Positions 37,951 to 47,376 of a stretch of 47,489 bases of DNA are shown here, piece by piece (the stretch's first letter is position 1; the number at the start of each line of letters is the position of its first letter). Location: the NCBI RefSeq assembly GCF_021556475.1, contig NZ_JAKGBZ010000029.1:1-47489 (forward strand), in the 5' to 3' direction. Made by a program: the position numbers and the translations under genes. The stretch comes from Acidiphilium iwatense. Its GTDB lineage: Bacteria > Pseudomonadota > Alphaproteobacteria > Acetobacterales > Acetobacteraceae. The notes under the pieces are model-generated. The model searched no databases, had not been told where the DNA came from, and was given only the letters and a program-made list of their open reading frames with translations.

Positions 37951-38595
37951 ATGATCGGGCGCATTGCGATCGCTGTCGCGATCGGGACGATCGGTGCGAT
38001 CGGTCTCGCGCGGGCAGGTAGCCCCCAGGTCCTCGCGGTGCCGGAAGCGCCGCCGGTCGCATCCGTGCCGCAGGCGCTGCCGGCTCCCGACCTGCCGTCG
38101 CCGCAGGTTCCGGCGCTAACCCTGGCCCAGCCGCCGGGACTGGTGCGCAACCCGTTGCCCAAATCGATGATCCAGCGCGGGACATCCGGGACCGCGCCGG
38201 GTGCGGCCGGGGGGAACGGCCAGACCCAGGCGGTGCAGGCGAAGCCGGTATGGATGCCCCGCGACGGGGCGATCCTGGACATGCTCGACAAGGAGGATGG
38301 CGCGGTGACCCGGCTGAGCGTGCCGGTCGGTTCCAGCTTCGCGCGCGGAAAACTGCGGATCAAGGTCGGAGCCTGCGTGGTGCGGCCGAAGGATGCACCG
38401 CCGGATGCTGCGGTTTACCTTACGGTGAGGCGGATCGCCGGGCCCGCTTCCAACGACGCGCAGAATACCGCGACGAGCGATGCCGCGCCGGATTCGCCGC
38501 TGTTCCGAGGCTGGCTGATCCGCTCCGAGCCGGGTGCCGTGGTGGTGGGCGACGCGACGGTGACGTTCAGGGTTATCGGCTGTTCCGGCGGATGA
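37951..38595 (+). CDS. DUF2155 domain protein, exported
   Basis: The 214-residue protein starts with a signal sequence (IAIAVAIGTIGAIGLARAG) and a Pro-rich stretch, then the DUF2155 domain from about residue 105: AILDMLDKEDGAVTRLSVPVG, an internal GACVVRPKDAPPDAAVYL segment, and LFRGWLIRSEP with a closing VIGCSG. Two cysteines may form a disulfide. The family is alphaproteobacterial and of unknown function, presumably periplasmic. It starts 1 bp after the mlaD stop and so is probably co-translated. Confidence 0.88.
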   Translation: MIGRIAIAVAIGTIGAIGLARAGSPQVLAVPEAPPVASVPQALPAPDLPSPQVPALTLAQPPGLVRNPLPKSMIQRGTSGTAPGAAGGNGQTQAVQAKPVWMPRDGAILDMLDKEDGAVTRLSVPVGSSFARGKLRIKVGACVVRPKDAPPDAAVYLTVRRIAGPASNDAQNTATSDAAPDSPLFRGWLIRSEPGAVVVGDATVTFRVIGCSGG

Positions 38596-38731
38596 AGCCG
38601 CAGCGTAACGCATTGGTTAGGATGACGATATCTTAATTGACAAACCGAGCCCGGCTGCGCGACAGGTTATTGCACCCAATCGATCCCCGGCCCACATTAT
38701 CTGCGGGATTCGTTTGTCAAATGGAGGCTTC

Positions 38732-39814
38732 ATGACATACCGTTCGATTCTGCTCGCCGCGACATCCGCCGCCGCGGTGGTGTTTGCCGTGTCTTCGGCT
38801 CACGCGCAGATGCTGGGGCAGGTGCCCGGCGCGGTGACGGGACCCTATGTCGATCTCGGATTAGGCACCAGCCTGATGCAAAGTCAGAGATACACGGTCG
38901 CGCCGAAGGCCATGGGTGAGACCGGCACCATGATCTTCCGCCCGAGCTATGCCGGGCAGGTCGGCGTGGGCTATGGGCTCGGCAACGGCTTCCGGGTCGA
39001 ACTGGACGGTAATTTCTTTCGCAACACCGCTGTCAAGGCCAATGACCATCTGTTCGGCGACGCCCATGTCCATGGCGGCGTCAATACCTACGGCCTGTTG
39101 CTGAACGGCTATTACGACTTCCAGACCGGCACCAATTTCATGCCGTTCATCGGCGGCGGTATCGGCTATATGTGGCAGAAATTCCAGCATGTCGGCCTGC
39201 CGGCGCCCGATTCCCAGGTCGGCGGCACCTATGGCAGCTTCGCCTTCGATGTCGGCGCCGGCGTTGCCTATAATATCACCTCGGTTCCGGGTTTGGCGCT
39301 GACCGCCCAGTATCAGTACATCGAGCTGACCCATGCGCGGAAATACAATGATTACGGCACCGTGGTGAATATGGGCCATTCCGGCAACCACGAGATCCTG
39401 CTCGGCGTGCGCTACGAGCTGTTTCCGCCGGCACCTCCGCCGCCGCCCGCGCCGGTTCCGGTCGCGGCTCCGGCTCCGGCTCCGGCGCGGACCTATCTGG
39501 TGTTCTTCAACTGGGACAAGGCCAACCTGACGCCGCGCGCGACGCAGATCGTCGCCGAGGCGGCGCACGCCTCGCAGACCACGCATGTGACCAGGCTGAA
39601 CGTGAACGGCTATACCGACACTTCGGGCACGCCGGCCTACAACATGAAGCTGTCCTATCGCCGGGCCGACAATGTCGCGGCGCAACTGGTCTCCGACGGG
39701 GTGCCGAAGCAGGACATCATGATCAAGGGCTATGGCGAGACGCATCTTCTGGTGCCCACGGGTCCGGGCGTGCGCGAGCCGCAGAACCGCCGCGTCGAGA
39801 TCATCCTGCACTAA
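38732..39814 (+). CDS. OmpA-family outer-membrane protein, copy 1
   Basis: The 360-residue protein has a signal peptide (cleavage after SAHAQ), an 8-strand OmpA-type barrel (about residues 30-230; GPYVDLGLGT, GYGLGNGFRVELDGNF), a Pro/Ala-rich hinge (PPAPPPPPAPVPVAAPAP) and an OmpA C-terminal peptidoglycan-binding domain with the Asp and Arg contacts in TDTSG and NRRVEI. ATG 38732 follows GGAGG by 5 bases. From base 39408 to 39812 the DNA is identical but for one base to the second copy at 40798-41202, whereas the barrels are strongly diverged. Confidence 0.94.
   Translation: MTYRSILLAATSAAAVVFAVSSAHAQMLGQVPGAVTGPYVDLGLGTSLMQSQRYTVAPKAMGETGTMIFRPSYAGQVGVGYGLGNGFRVELDGNFFRNTAVKANDHLFGDAHVHGGVNTYGLLLNGYYDFQTGTNFMPFIGGGIGYMWQKFQHVGLPAPDSQVGGTYGSFAFDVGAGVAYNITSVPGLALTAQYQYIELTHARKYNDYGTVVNMGHSGNHEILLGVRYELFPPAPPPPPAPVPVAAPAPAPARTYLVFFNWDKANLTPRATQIVAEAAHASQTTHVTRLNVNGYTDTSGTPAYNMKLSYRRADNVAAQLVSDGVPKQDIMIKGYGETHLLVPTGPGVREPQNRRVEIILH
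39408..39812 (+). repeat. 405-bp direct repeat, copy A (OmpA C-terminal domain)
   Basis: This segment encodes the hinge and peptidoglycan-binding domain of OmpA copy 1. It matches 40798-41202 at 404 of 405 bases; the only difference is G at 39445 and A at 40835. The match begins and ends abruptly. Confidence 0.95.
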
Positions 39815-40124
39815 AAAACAAACGGTTTGGCGCGCAGGGCTGGTGTGGCGGCTGCGTGCCAAACCGCATGGTCTATCCCCGGCTCAGGCCGGGGTTTTTT
39901 GTTCCGCACTGAATATTGCCAAGAACACAATAATGACGATATCAAAATAAAACTTGACTTTGTGGCTTCAGTGCAACAGCATGTGGAAAACCGGCCAGAA
40001 GCGGCGCCGAAAGCCATGTTGTATCTCCTAATGGCGCAAGGGCGATGCTAAATAGCGCTCATCGACCAGCTCACGGCCGGTTCGAATGTTTGAACAGGTA
40101 TCCGGGCGCACGAGGAGACAACGA
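39815..40124. other. 310-bp intergenic region between the two OmpA genes
   Basis: The region begins with the terminator at 39877-39900. Beyond it is an AT-rich stretch (about 39905-39965) that includes TTGACT at 39954 with a poor CAGCAT hexamer 17 bases on, a possible weak promoter for copy 2. The end holds GAGGAG 7 bases before the ATG at 40125. Short open frames here have no family match. Confidence 0.5.
39877..39900 (+). terminator. intrinsic terminator after OmpA copy 1
   Basis: CCCCGGC and GCCGGGG pair around TCAG and are followed by six T. The same stem and loop are found after OmpA copy 2 (41230-41254). Confidence 0.88.
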
Positions 40125-41204
40125 ATGAAGTTTCGCACCACCCTTTTGGCGGCCAGCTTTATCGCCGCGCCGGCGCTTCTGCCCGTCGCGGCGAAGGCGC
40201 AGCCGGTCACCGGCCCCTATGTGAGCGCCGGGCTCGGCTACAACATCATGAACAGCCGGAAGATCAAGAGCGTCACCGCCGACGGCGTCACCACCAATCT
40301 CGGTGCCAAGATGCTGTTCCATAACGGTTTCGCCGGTGAGGCCGCATTCGGCTACGGCTTCGGCAACGGCTTCCGGGTGGAGCTGGAAGGCGACTACTTC
40401 AACAACCAGGCCCATAAGGTTGATGAAAGCGGCGCCCAGTTTGTCGCCGGCGGCAACGAGAAGAAATACGGCTTCATGGTCAACGGGCTGTACGATTTCG
40501 ATATCGGCGTGCCCTATGTCTATCCGTTCGTCGGCGCGGGTATCGGCTATCAGTTCCTCGACTGGCGCGATGTCACGGTCGGGCCCGGTGTGAATATTCA
40601 CGGCACCAAGGGCAGCCTCGCCTATCAGGGCATCGTCGGTCTGTCCTTCCCGATTCCCGCCGCGCCGGGCCTGTCGGCGACGCTGCAATACCGCTACCTC
40701 GCCACCACCGGCAGCAACCGCTATCACGGCATCGTCGATGGCGTTCCGTCGACCTTCAAGGTCGGCCACGAATCCAACAATATGATTCTTGTCGGGTTGC
40801 GCTACGAGCTGTTTCCGCCGGCACCTCCGCCGCCACCCGCGCCGGTTCCGGTCGCGGCTCCGGCTCCGGCTCCGGCGCGGACCTATCTGGTGTTCTTCAA
40901 CTGGGACAAGGCCAACCTGACGCCGCGCGCGACGCAGATCGTCGCCGAGGCGGCGCACGCCTCGCAGACCACGCATGTGACCAGGCTGAACGTGAACGGC
41001 TATACCGACACTTCGGGCACGCCGGCCTACAACATGAAGCTGTCCTATCGCCGGGCCGACAATGTCGCGGCGCAACTGGTCTCCGACGGGGTGCCGAAGC
41101 AGGACATCATGATCAAGGGCTATGGCGAGACGCATCTTCTGGTGCCCACGGGTCCGGGCGTGCGCGAGCCGCAGAACCGCCGCGTCGAGATCATCCTGCA
41201 CTGA
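40125..41204 (+). CDS. OmpA-family outer-membrane protein, copy 2
   Basis: The 359-residue protein has a signal peptide (cleavage after AKAQP), an OmpA-like barrel (GPYVSAGLGYN; FGNGFRVELEGDYF) only moderately similar to copy 1, the Pro/Ala-rich hinge and the peptidoglycan-binding domain. The last 134 residues are the same as in copy 1. GAGGAG precedes ATG 40125. Both copies have their own terminators, and copy 2 probably its own promoter. Tandem duplication followed by divergence of the barrels and homogenisation of the C-terminal part would explain the pattern. Confidence 0.94.
   Translation: MKFRTTLLAASFIAAPALLPVAAKAQPVTGPYVSAGLGYNIMNSRKIKSVTADGVTTNLGAKMLFHNGFAGEAAFGYGFGNGFRVELEGDYFNNQAHKVDESGAQFVAGGNEKKYGFMVNGLYDFDIGVPYVYPFVGAGIGYQFLDWRDVTVGPGVNIHGTKGSLAYQGIVGLSFPIPAAPGLSATLQYRYLATTGSNRYHGIVDGVPSTFKVGHESNNMILVGLRYELFPPAPPPPPAPVPVAAPAPAPARTYLVFFNWDKANLTPRATQIVAEAAHASQTTHVTRLNVNGYTDTSGTPAYNMKLSYRRADNVAAQLVSDGVPKQDIMIKGYGETHLLVPTGPGVREPQNRRVEIILH
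40798..41202 (+). repeat. 405-bp direct repeat, copy B (OmpA C-terminal domain)
   Basis: This is the second copy of the segment at 39408-39812, differing at a single base (40835, A instead of G). Confidence 0.95.
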
Positions 41205-41229
41205 TCTGGCGCACTGTCGACTGCGAAAA

Positions 41230-41254
41230 CCCCGGCTCAGGCCGGGGTTTTTTT
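41230..41254. terminator. bidirectional terminator after OmpA copy 2
   Basis: CCCCGGC-TCAG-GCCGGGG followed by seven T terminates the plus strand. In the other direction the stem is followed by four T, so it may also serve the convergent phosphatase gene, whose stop overlaps the T-run. Confidence 0.85.
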
Positions 41255-42044
41255 ATGCGACGAGCAGCGACTGGAGCCGGGCGCGGCGGCTCGGGGTGAG
41301 ACCGGCTGTCGCCAGATAGGCATCGAACCCGCCCCAGTTTCGGTCGATCGCATCGAACGCGGCGGCGAGGTAGGCCGGATCGGTTCCTCCGAGCATATCC
41401 AGCGTGCCGGGGTCGATCGCCCGGCCGAGCAGGCGCCCCAGAGTGCGGCCGAGCGCGCGGCGTTCCGCCGCGCCGTCGAGATGCCTTGCGGTTTCCAGAT
41501 AATCCGCGGCGACCCCATCCTGTACGACACCGGCGGCGCGGAGCAGAATTCCGGCCGCGACGCCGGTGCGGTCCTTGCCGACATGGCAATGCAGCAGCAG
41601 CGGCAGTGCCCAGCCGGCGACGATCGCCTCGAACGTCTCGGTCAGAATCGGCAGCAGCAGGCGCGGCAGCACCGCGTAGAGGTCGAGCATCGCAAGCCGC
41701 GCGCCCTCGGCACCGGGTTCGCGGGCGAGGCGTTCGATCAGCGGATTCATCCCGGCCTCGCGGTCGGAGTCGGGCGGCATTTCGATGGTGCGCGCAGGGG
41801 CGAGCGCCGGCCAGGCGGTCGCGAAACGGCGCCGCTCGGCACTGCTGCGCAGATCGCAGATCAGCTTGATGCCGAGTGTTTCGAGACAGGCGAGATCGTC
41901 TCTGGTCAAGTTGGACAATTCGCCGGAACGATAGATCATACCGGCGCGCAGATGGCGGCCATTCTCGGTCGGCAGGGCGGGAATCGCCCGGAAATTGGCA
42001 GCGCCCGACAGCAGGCGGGACGGGAGCTCTTTCAGCGCGGTCAC
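41253..42044 (-). CDS. tyrosine-protein phosphatase (Tyr_phosphatase3-like)
   Basis: The 263-residue protein carries the cysteine-phosphatase loop HCHVGKDRTG (near residue 167), with Cys nucleophile and Arg, and FRAIPALPTENG and LRAGMIYRSGELSNLT near the N-terminus, the usual layout of the bacterial LipA/IphP-type phosphatases (protein-tyrosine or phosphoinositide substrates). No signal peptide is seen. The start is a GTG at 42044, 7 bp after the stop of the upstream gene; the frame is open further up but overlaps that gene. Confidence 0.85.
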   Translation of the reverse strand: MTALKELPSRLLSGAANFRAIPALPTENGRHLRAGMIYRSGELSNLTRDDLACLETLGIKLICDLRSSAERRRFATAWPALAPARTIEMPPDSDREAGMNPLIERLAREPGAEGARLAMLDLYAVLPRLLLPILTETFEAIVAGWALPLLLHCHVGKDRTGVAAGILLRAAGVVQDGVAADYLETARHLDGAAERRALGRTLGRLLGRAIDPGTLDMLGGTDPAYLAAAFDAIDRNWGGFDAYLATAGLTPSRRARLQSLLVA

Positions 42045-42051
42045 TTCACCG

Positions 42052-42546
42052 TCACGGCCGGGGCGCCAGGCGCTCCATCCGGCGGAACGCGCTGCTCTCG
42101 ACGATGCCGCATTCGACCATGACGATCGGCTGGACCGCCGGCGCCTGGCGCGCGAAATCGTCAAGCTCGGTCTGGGTCTTCAGCGCCAGAACCTTGCCGA
42201 ACAGGGTTTCGCTCCGGCCGCAGAAATTGCTGCCCTCGTGAATGCCCGCCGAGGATTGCACATTGGCGAGGCTGGTGATGTAGCTGTCTTCGTATTTGTG
42301 GAAGGCCCGGCCGTGGCGCCGGCGGAAATAGGCGTCGACCCGGTGCTGCTCGGCCAGGATATGCGGCTGAAACCGTGTCATGAACGTGTCGTAATCCTGC
42401 CGCTGGTTGCAGGCGAGGGCGCCGACCATTAGCGTGCTTTTCAGCCCGACCACATCGAGCGCCTTCTGGGTGCTCGGCTGCATGCAGGCGAAGGCATTGC
42501 CGCTCAAAAACGTCGCGGCGATCAAACCGAGGGCAATCCGGCGCAT
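42052..42546 (-). CDS. exported hypothetical protein with four cysteines
   Basis: I do not recognise the family of this 164-residue protein. It has a signal peptide (MRRIALGLIAATFLSGNAFA) and then a mature protein starting at Cys, with four cysteines (CMQ, ACN, FCG, ECG) that could form two disulfides in the periplasm. The middle is helical and charged (FMTRFQPHILAEQHRVDAYF). It lies directly upstream of the phosphatase gene (7-bp gap), so the two are probably co-transcribed. The ATG at 42546 is preceded by a TTG codon in frame. Confidence 0.75.
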   Translation of the reverse strand: MRRIALGLIAATFLSGNAFACMQPSTQKALDVVGLKSTLMVGALACNQRQDYDTFMTRFQPHILAEQHRVDAYFRRRHGRAFHKYEDSYITSLANVQSSAGIHEGSNFCGRSETLFGKVLALKTQTELDDFARQAPAVQPIVMVECGIVESSAFRRMERLAPRP

Positions 42547-42651
42547 CAAACGTCCCCATCTCGTGAAGCGATCCGGCCGGGCGATGCCCAGCCGTGGTCA
42601 CATAGTCGCGGAACCATCGAAAAGTAAAGCAAATCGAGCGTAACGTTCCGG

Positions 42652-42963
42652 TCAGGCCATGATCTCGTTGAACTGCATGACCGGCTGGACATCGGTAAAA
42701 TTCGGGATATCGCCCATGATCGCTCCGCCATGGGCCGAAGCGGCCTTGCCGAATGCCCCCAGGCTGTCGAATTCGAGGACGGTGATAACCGCATAGGGCG
42801 GCGCTTTGCCGTCCGGTCCGGTCTGCCCGTGCATCACGCGCGCGCCGCGCAGGCCCATCGGCTCCCACAGATCGCGCACCAGCTTCATATGCTTGGCATG
42901 ATAGTAGTCGGTGTCGAAATGCGAGGTTTCGGTCTTCGGGTAGAGAACGGCGACGCCGATCAT
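42652..42963 (-). CDS. EthD-domain small protein
   Basis: The 103-residue protein is a ferredoxin-like alpha/beta protein of the EthD family (dimeric alpha-beta barrel), with GVAVLYPKTETSHFDTDYYHAKHMKL at the N-terminus and the typical YAVITVLEFDSLGAFGKA segment. Some members assist ether or aromatic breakdown, but most have no known function. GGAGGAG lies 7 bases before the ATG. It stands alone between the exported-protein gene and pyk, with about 100 bp and 65 bp of spacer. Confidence 0.87.
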   Translation of the reverse strand: MIGVAVLYPKTETSHFDTDYYHAKHMKLVRDLWEPMGLRGARVMHGQTGPDGKAPPYAVITVLEFDSLGAFGKAASAHGGAIMGDIPNFTDVQPVMQFNEIMA

Positions 42964-43028
42964 TTTTTTGCTCCTCCTCCAATTTGGACCGATACTGGCT
43001 TGAGCGGGGGGTTAAGGCAAGGTGCGGT

Positions 43029-44453
43029 TCACGCCTTGGCGACCCGGAGCGCGTTGGTGGTGCCGCTCTGGCCGAACGGCACGCCAGCGACCACGACGAT
43101 CTCCTCGCCGTGCTGGACGAAACCTTCCTGGCGCGCGATCCGGGCCGAAAGGGCGACGGCTTCGGTCATCGAGTGGATTTCGTCGGTGACCAGCGCGTGA
43201 ATCCCCCAGACGGCGGCGAGGCGGCGCGCGGTTTCCACCGATGGCGTCAGGCCGATCACCGGGCAGTCCGGCCGCTCGCGCGCGACCCGCAGCGCGCTGG
43301 CGCCAGAGCTGGTGAAGGCGACGATGGCGCGGGCGCCGATGGTGCGGGCGACCTGCCAGGCGGCGCCGGCGATCGCGTCGGCGGAGGAATGCTCGGGATC
43401 GGGGCGCTTTGCGTCGATCCCGCGCCGCCAGTCCTCGTCGCGCTCCACCCTGGCGACGATGCGGTCCATCATGTTGACCGCCTCGCGCGGGTATTGGCCG
43501 GCGGCGCTCTCGGCGGACAGCATCACCGCATCCGCGCCATCGAACACGGCGGTCGCGACATCCGACGCCTCGGCGCGGGTGGGCGCGGGGGCGGAAATCA
43601 TGGATTCCAGCATCTGGGTCGCAACGACGACTGGCACGCCGCGCAACTGGGCGGCGCGGATGATCCGCTTCTGTGCGATCGGCACTTCCTCGGGCGGCAG
43701 CTCGACGCCGAGATCGCCGCGCGCGACCATCACCGCGTCGGACGCGGCGAGGATCGCGTCGAGATTGTCGAGCGCCTGGGGTTTTTCCATCTTGGTCATC
43801 ACCAGGGCGCGCCCGGCGGCGATCGCCTTGGCTTCCGCCACGTCCTCGGCGCGCTGGACGAAAGAGAGGCCGATATAGTCGATGCCGCGCTCGAGCGCGA
43901 AATCGAGATCGGCGCGGTCTTTCGCGGTCAGCGCGGGGATCGGCAGCACCACGTCCGGCACGTTCACGCCCTTGCGGTCGGATAGCGGGCCGCCATTGAC
44001 TACCTCGGTCAGCAGGTGGTCCTCGCGCTTGCGCAGGACGCGCAGGCGCAGCTTGCCGTCGTCGAGCAGTAAGGTGGCGCCGATGCTCGCCGCGGCGATG
44101 ATCTCGGGATGCGGCAGATTGACCCGTCGGGTATCGCCAGGCGCGGGGTTGAGGTCGAGCTGGAATTCCGCGCCGGTCTGCAATTGCACGCGGCCGCCGC
44201 GGAAAGCGCCGACCCGCAGCTTCGGCCCCTGCACGTCGGCGAGGATGCCGATCGGGCGGTCGAATTTATGCTCCAGCGCGCGGATCATGTCGATCCGGGC
44301 GGCATGGTCCTCATGGGTGCCGTGACTGAAATTGAGGCGGAATACGTCGGCGCCGGATTCGAAGAGTTGCGCGAGCATCTCCGGCGTCGAGCTTGCCGGG
44401 CCGATGGTCGCGATGATCTTGGTGCGCCGATGGCGCCGGAGGCGAGAAGCCAT
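43029..44453 (-). CDS. pyk: pyruvate kinase
   Basis: The 474-residue enzyme makes pyruvate and ATP from phosphoenolpyruvate. Signatures are TKIIATIGPASS at the N-terminus, NFSHGTHEDH near 43, the metal and substrate sites VMTKMEKPQALDNLDAI near 213 and VARGDLGVELPPEEVP near 235, and MLSAESAAGQYPREAV near 297. The C-terminal allosteric domain is complete. ATG 44453 has AAGGGA upstream; the frame is open further up without support. It is divergent from the DUF1244-gapR pair. Confidence 0.97.
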   Translation of the reverse strand: MASRLRRHRRTKIIATIGPASSTPEMLAQLFESGADVFRLNFSHGTHEDHAARIDMIRALEHKFDRPIGILADVQGPKLRVGAFRGGRVQLQTGAEFQLDLNPAPGDTRRVNLPHPEIIAAASIGATLLLDDGKLRLRVLRKREDHLLTEVVNGGPLSDRKGVNVPDVVLPIPALTAKDRADLDFALERGIDYIGLSFVQRAEDVAEAKAIAAGRALVMTKMEKPQALDNLDAILAASDAVMVARGDLGVELPPEEVPIAQKRIIRAAQLRGVPVVVATQMLESMISAPAPTRAEASDVATAVFDGADAVMLSAESAAGQYPREAVNMMDRIVARVERDEDWRRGIDAKRPDPEHSSADAIAGAAWQVARTIGARAIVAFTSSGASALRVARERPDCPVIGLTPSVETARRLAAVWGIHALVTDEIHSMTEAVALSARIARQEGFVQHGEEIVVVAGVPFGQSGTTNALRVAKA

Positions 44454-44510
44454 GAATTTTCCCTTTTGTCGCGCCGCTTGGGGCGTCATGTTGCATCCCC
44501 GTATGGCAAA

Positions 44511-44538
44511 CAAGTGCGTCGATGACCACTTGACGCAC
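44511..44538. promoter_or_regulatory. overlapping inverted repeats upstream of the DUF1244 gene
   Basis: CAAGTG (44511-44516) pairs with CACTTG (44527-44532), and GTGCGTC (44514-44520) pairs with GACGCAC (44532-44538). The two hairpins share bases and cannot form together. They lie in the 104-bp divergent region of pyk and DUF1244, immediately before the ribosome-binding site of the latter. Confidence 0.4.
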
Positions 44539-44557
44539 AGGTAAGGAGATGAACGCG

Positions 44558-44872
44558 ATGAACGTAGCCGAATTGGACGAGACGACCAGGACCGCGCTGG
44601 AAGCGGCCGCGTTCCGCCGGCTGGTGGCGCATCTGCGCGAGCGGACCGACGTGCAGAATATCGACATGATGAACCTCGCGGGATTCTGCCGCAACTGCCT
44701 GTCGCGCTGGTATCGCGAGGCGGCGGAGACGCAGGGTATCGCGCTGACCGATCCCGAGGCGCGGGAGATCGTTTACGGGATGCCCTACAAGGAATGGCAG
44801 GCCAAATATCAGAAGGATGCGTCGCCGGAGCAGAAGGCGGCATTTAACCAGGCGAACAAGGCCGGGCATTGA
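44558..44872 (+). CDS. DUF1244 domain protein
   Basis: The 104-residue protein belongs to the short DUF1244 family of alpha- and gammaproteobacteria, with the conserved FRRLVAHLRERTDVQNIDMMNLAGFCRNCLSRW core (residues about 20-52) and YGMPYKEWQAKYQ near 74. Two Cys in the core (FCRNC) could bind metal. The function is unknown. AAGGAG touches the first ATG (44549) with no spacer but is 9 bases from the ATG at 44558, so the latter was chosen. The pyk-DUF1244-gapR arrangement is common in alphaproteobacteria. Confidence 0.9.
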   Translation: MNVAELDETTRTALEAAAFRRLVAHLRERTDVQNIDMMNLAGFCRNCLSRWYREAAETQGIALTDPEAREIVYGMPYKEWQAKYQKDASPEQKAAFNQANKAGH

Positions 44873-44929
44873 CCGGATTCGGTGCGCGCTCTATTCCGCC
44901 GGCTCCCCGATCTGGCTGGAGAAGAACCG

Positions 44930-45196
44930 ATGGTGCTCGATACGGCTGACAATGCGACGACCGGCAATATCGCGGCGGACCGGCTGAAAAGCATCGTCGA
45001 GCGGATCGAGCGGCTGGAGGAGGAACGCAAGGCGCTCGCCTCCGACATCAAGGACATTTATTCGGAAGCGAAATCCGCCGGCTTCGACGTGAAGGTGCTG
45101 CGCCAGCTCATCCGCATGCGCAAGCAGGAGCCGGCGGAGATCGAGGAGCAGGAGACGCTGCTCGACGTATATCGTCGCGCTCTCGGAATGGCCTGA
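44930..45196 (+). CDS. gapR: DUF2312 nucleoid-associated protein (GapR)
   Basis: This 88-residue basic coiled-coil protein has the DUF2312 core ADRLKSIVERIERLEEERKALASDIKDIYSEAKSAGFDVKVLRQLIRMR. In Caulobacter the family member GapR clamps overtwisted, AT-rich DNA ahead of forks and RNA polymerase and supports topoisomerase action. It lies 57 bp after DUF1244, and GGAG is 8 bases before the ATG. The identity as GapR follows from family membership. Confidence 0.93.
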   Translation: MVLDTADNATTGNIAADRLKSIVERIERLEEERKALASDIKDIYSEAKSAGFDVKVLRQLIRMRKQEPAEIEEQETLLDVYRRALGMA

Positions 45197-45332
45197 CGGC
45201 GCGGTGTCATTTCCGTAATCTTGCGTTGATTTTTGGCGCGGGGTCTCGAAGCCGGTTTTGCCCTCACCCATGTGAAAAGCTGAGGCCCGGCAATCCGCCG
45301 GAGCCGTCACAATGGCAAAGGGAGTCTCAGTC

Positions 45333-45518
45333 ATGGTCGATAAAGATCGGGTTGCGGGTGCCGGCAAGCAAGTGAAAGGCAGCCTGAAGCAAGCCGCCGG
45401 CAAGGCGACCGGCAATAAACGGCTGGAGGCCGAGGGCAAGGCCGAGAAGATTGCCGGCAAGGTGCAAAGCAAGGCGGGCGAGGCCAAGGACAAAATCCGC
45501 GGCGCGCTGAAGCGTTAA
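45333..45518 (+). CDS. CsbD-family stress protein
   Basis: The 61-residue highly charged, Lys/Ala/Gly-rich protein has the CsbD pattern VAGAGKQVKGSLKQAAGKATGN followed by EAEGKAEKIAGKVQSKAG. Such proteins are small, unstructured and induced by general stress. GGGAG is 8 bases before the ATG at 45333, preferred over ATG 45312. It is followed by the GlsB gene, so the two form a stress-related pair. Confidence 0.88.
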   Translation: MVDKDRVAGAGKQVKGSLKQAAGKATGNKRLEAEGKAEKIAGKVQSKAGEAKDKIRGALKR

Positions 45519-45553
45519 ATCGAGCCGATCTCCATTTTCAAGGGAACAACCGA

Positions 45554-45796
45554 ATGTCCATCATTGCGTGGCTCATCCTCGGGCTGATCGCCGGTTTCAT
45601 CGCGAGCAAGGTCGTCAACAAGCAGGGCGAGGGTTTCATCCTCGACATGGTGCTCGGCATTATCGGCGCCGTGGTCGGCGGCTTCGTGTTTCATCTGTTC
45701 GGCGGCGCCGGTGTGACCGGGCTGAATATCTACAGCCTGATCGTCGCCGTGATCGGGGCGATCATCGTCCTCGTGGTCTATCACGCGGTTTTCTGA
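45554..45796 (+). CDS. GlsB/YeaQ/YmgE-family membrane protein
   Basis: The 80-residue protein has three membrane segments with Gly-rich packing (IIAWLILGLIAGFIAS; LDMVLGIIGAVVGGFVF; LIVAVIGAIIVLVVY), the pattern of transglycosylase-associated stress proteins. It probably sits in the inner membrane and its exact role is unclear. GGGAAC lies just upstream. It follows csbD by 35 bp. Confidence 0.93.
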   Translation: MSIIAWLILGLIAGFIASKVVNKQGEGFILDMVLGIIGAVVGGFVFHLFGGAGVTGLNIYSLIVAVIGAIIVLVVYHAVF

Positions 45797-45820
45797 CCCT
45801 GTAAACGGAAGCGGCGCGGT

Positions 45821-47372
<1,552 letters not shown>

Positions 47373-47376
<4 letters not shown>

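Noticed and set aside
38637-38642. TTGACA upstream of OmpA copy 1 as a promoter -35
   Set aside because: No acceptable -10 hexamer at 16-18 bases, so the hexamer alone is not enough to call a promoter.
40079-40110. GGTTCGAATG-like string resembling a tRNA T-arm
   Set aside because: No cloverleaf can be built around it and there is no acceptor stem.
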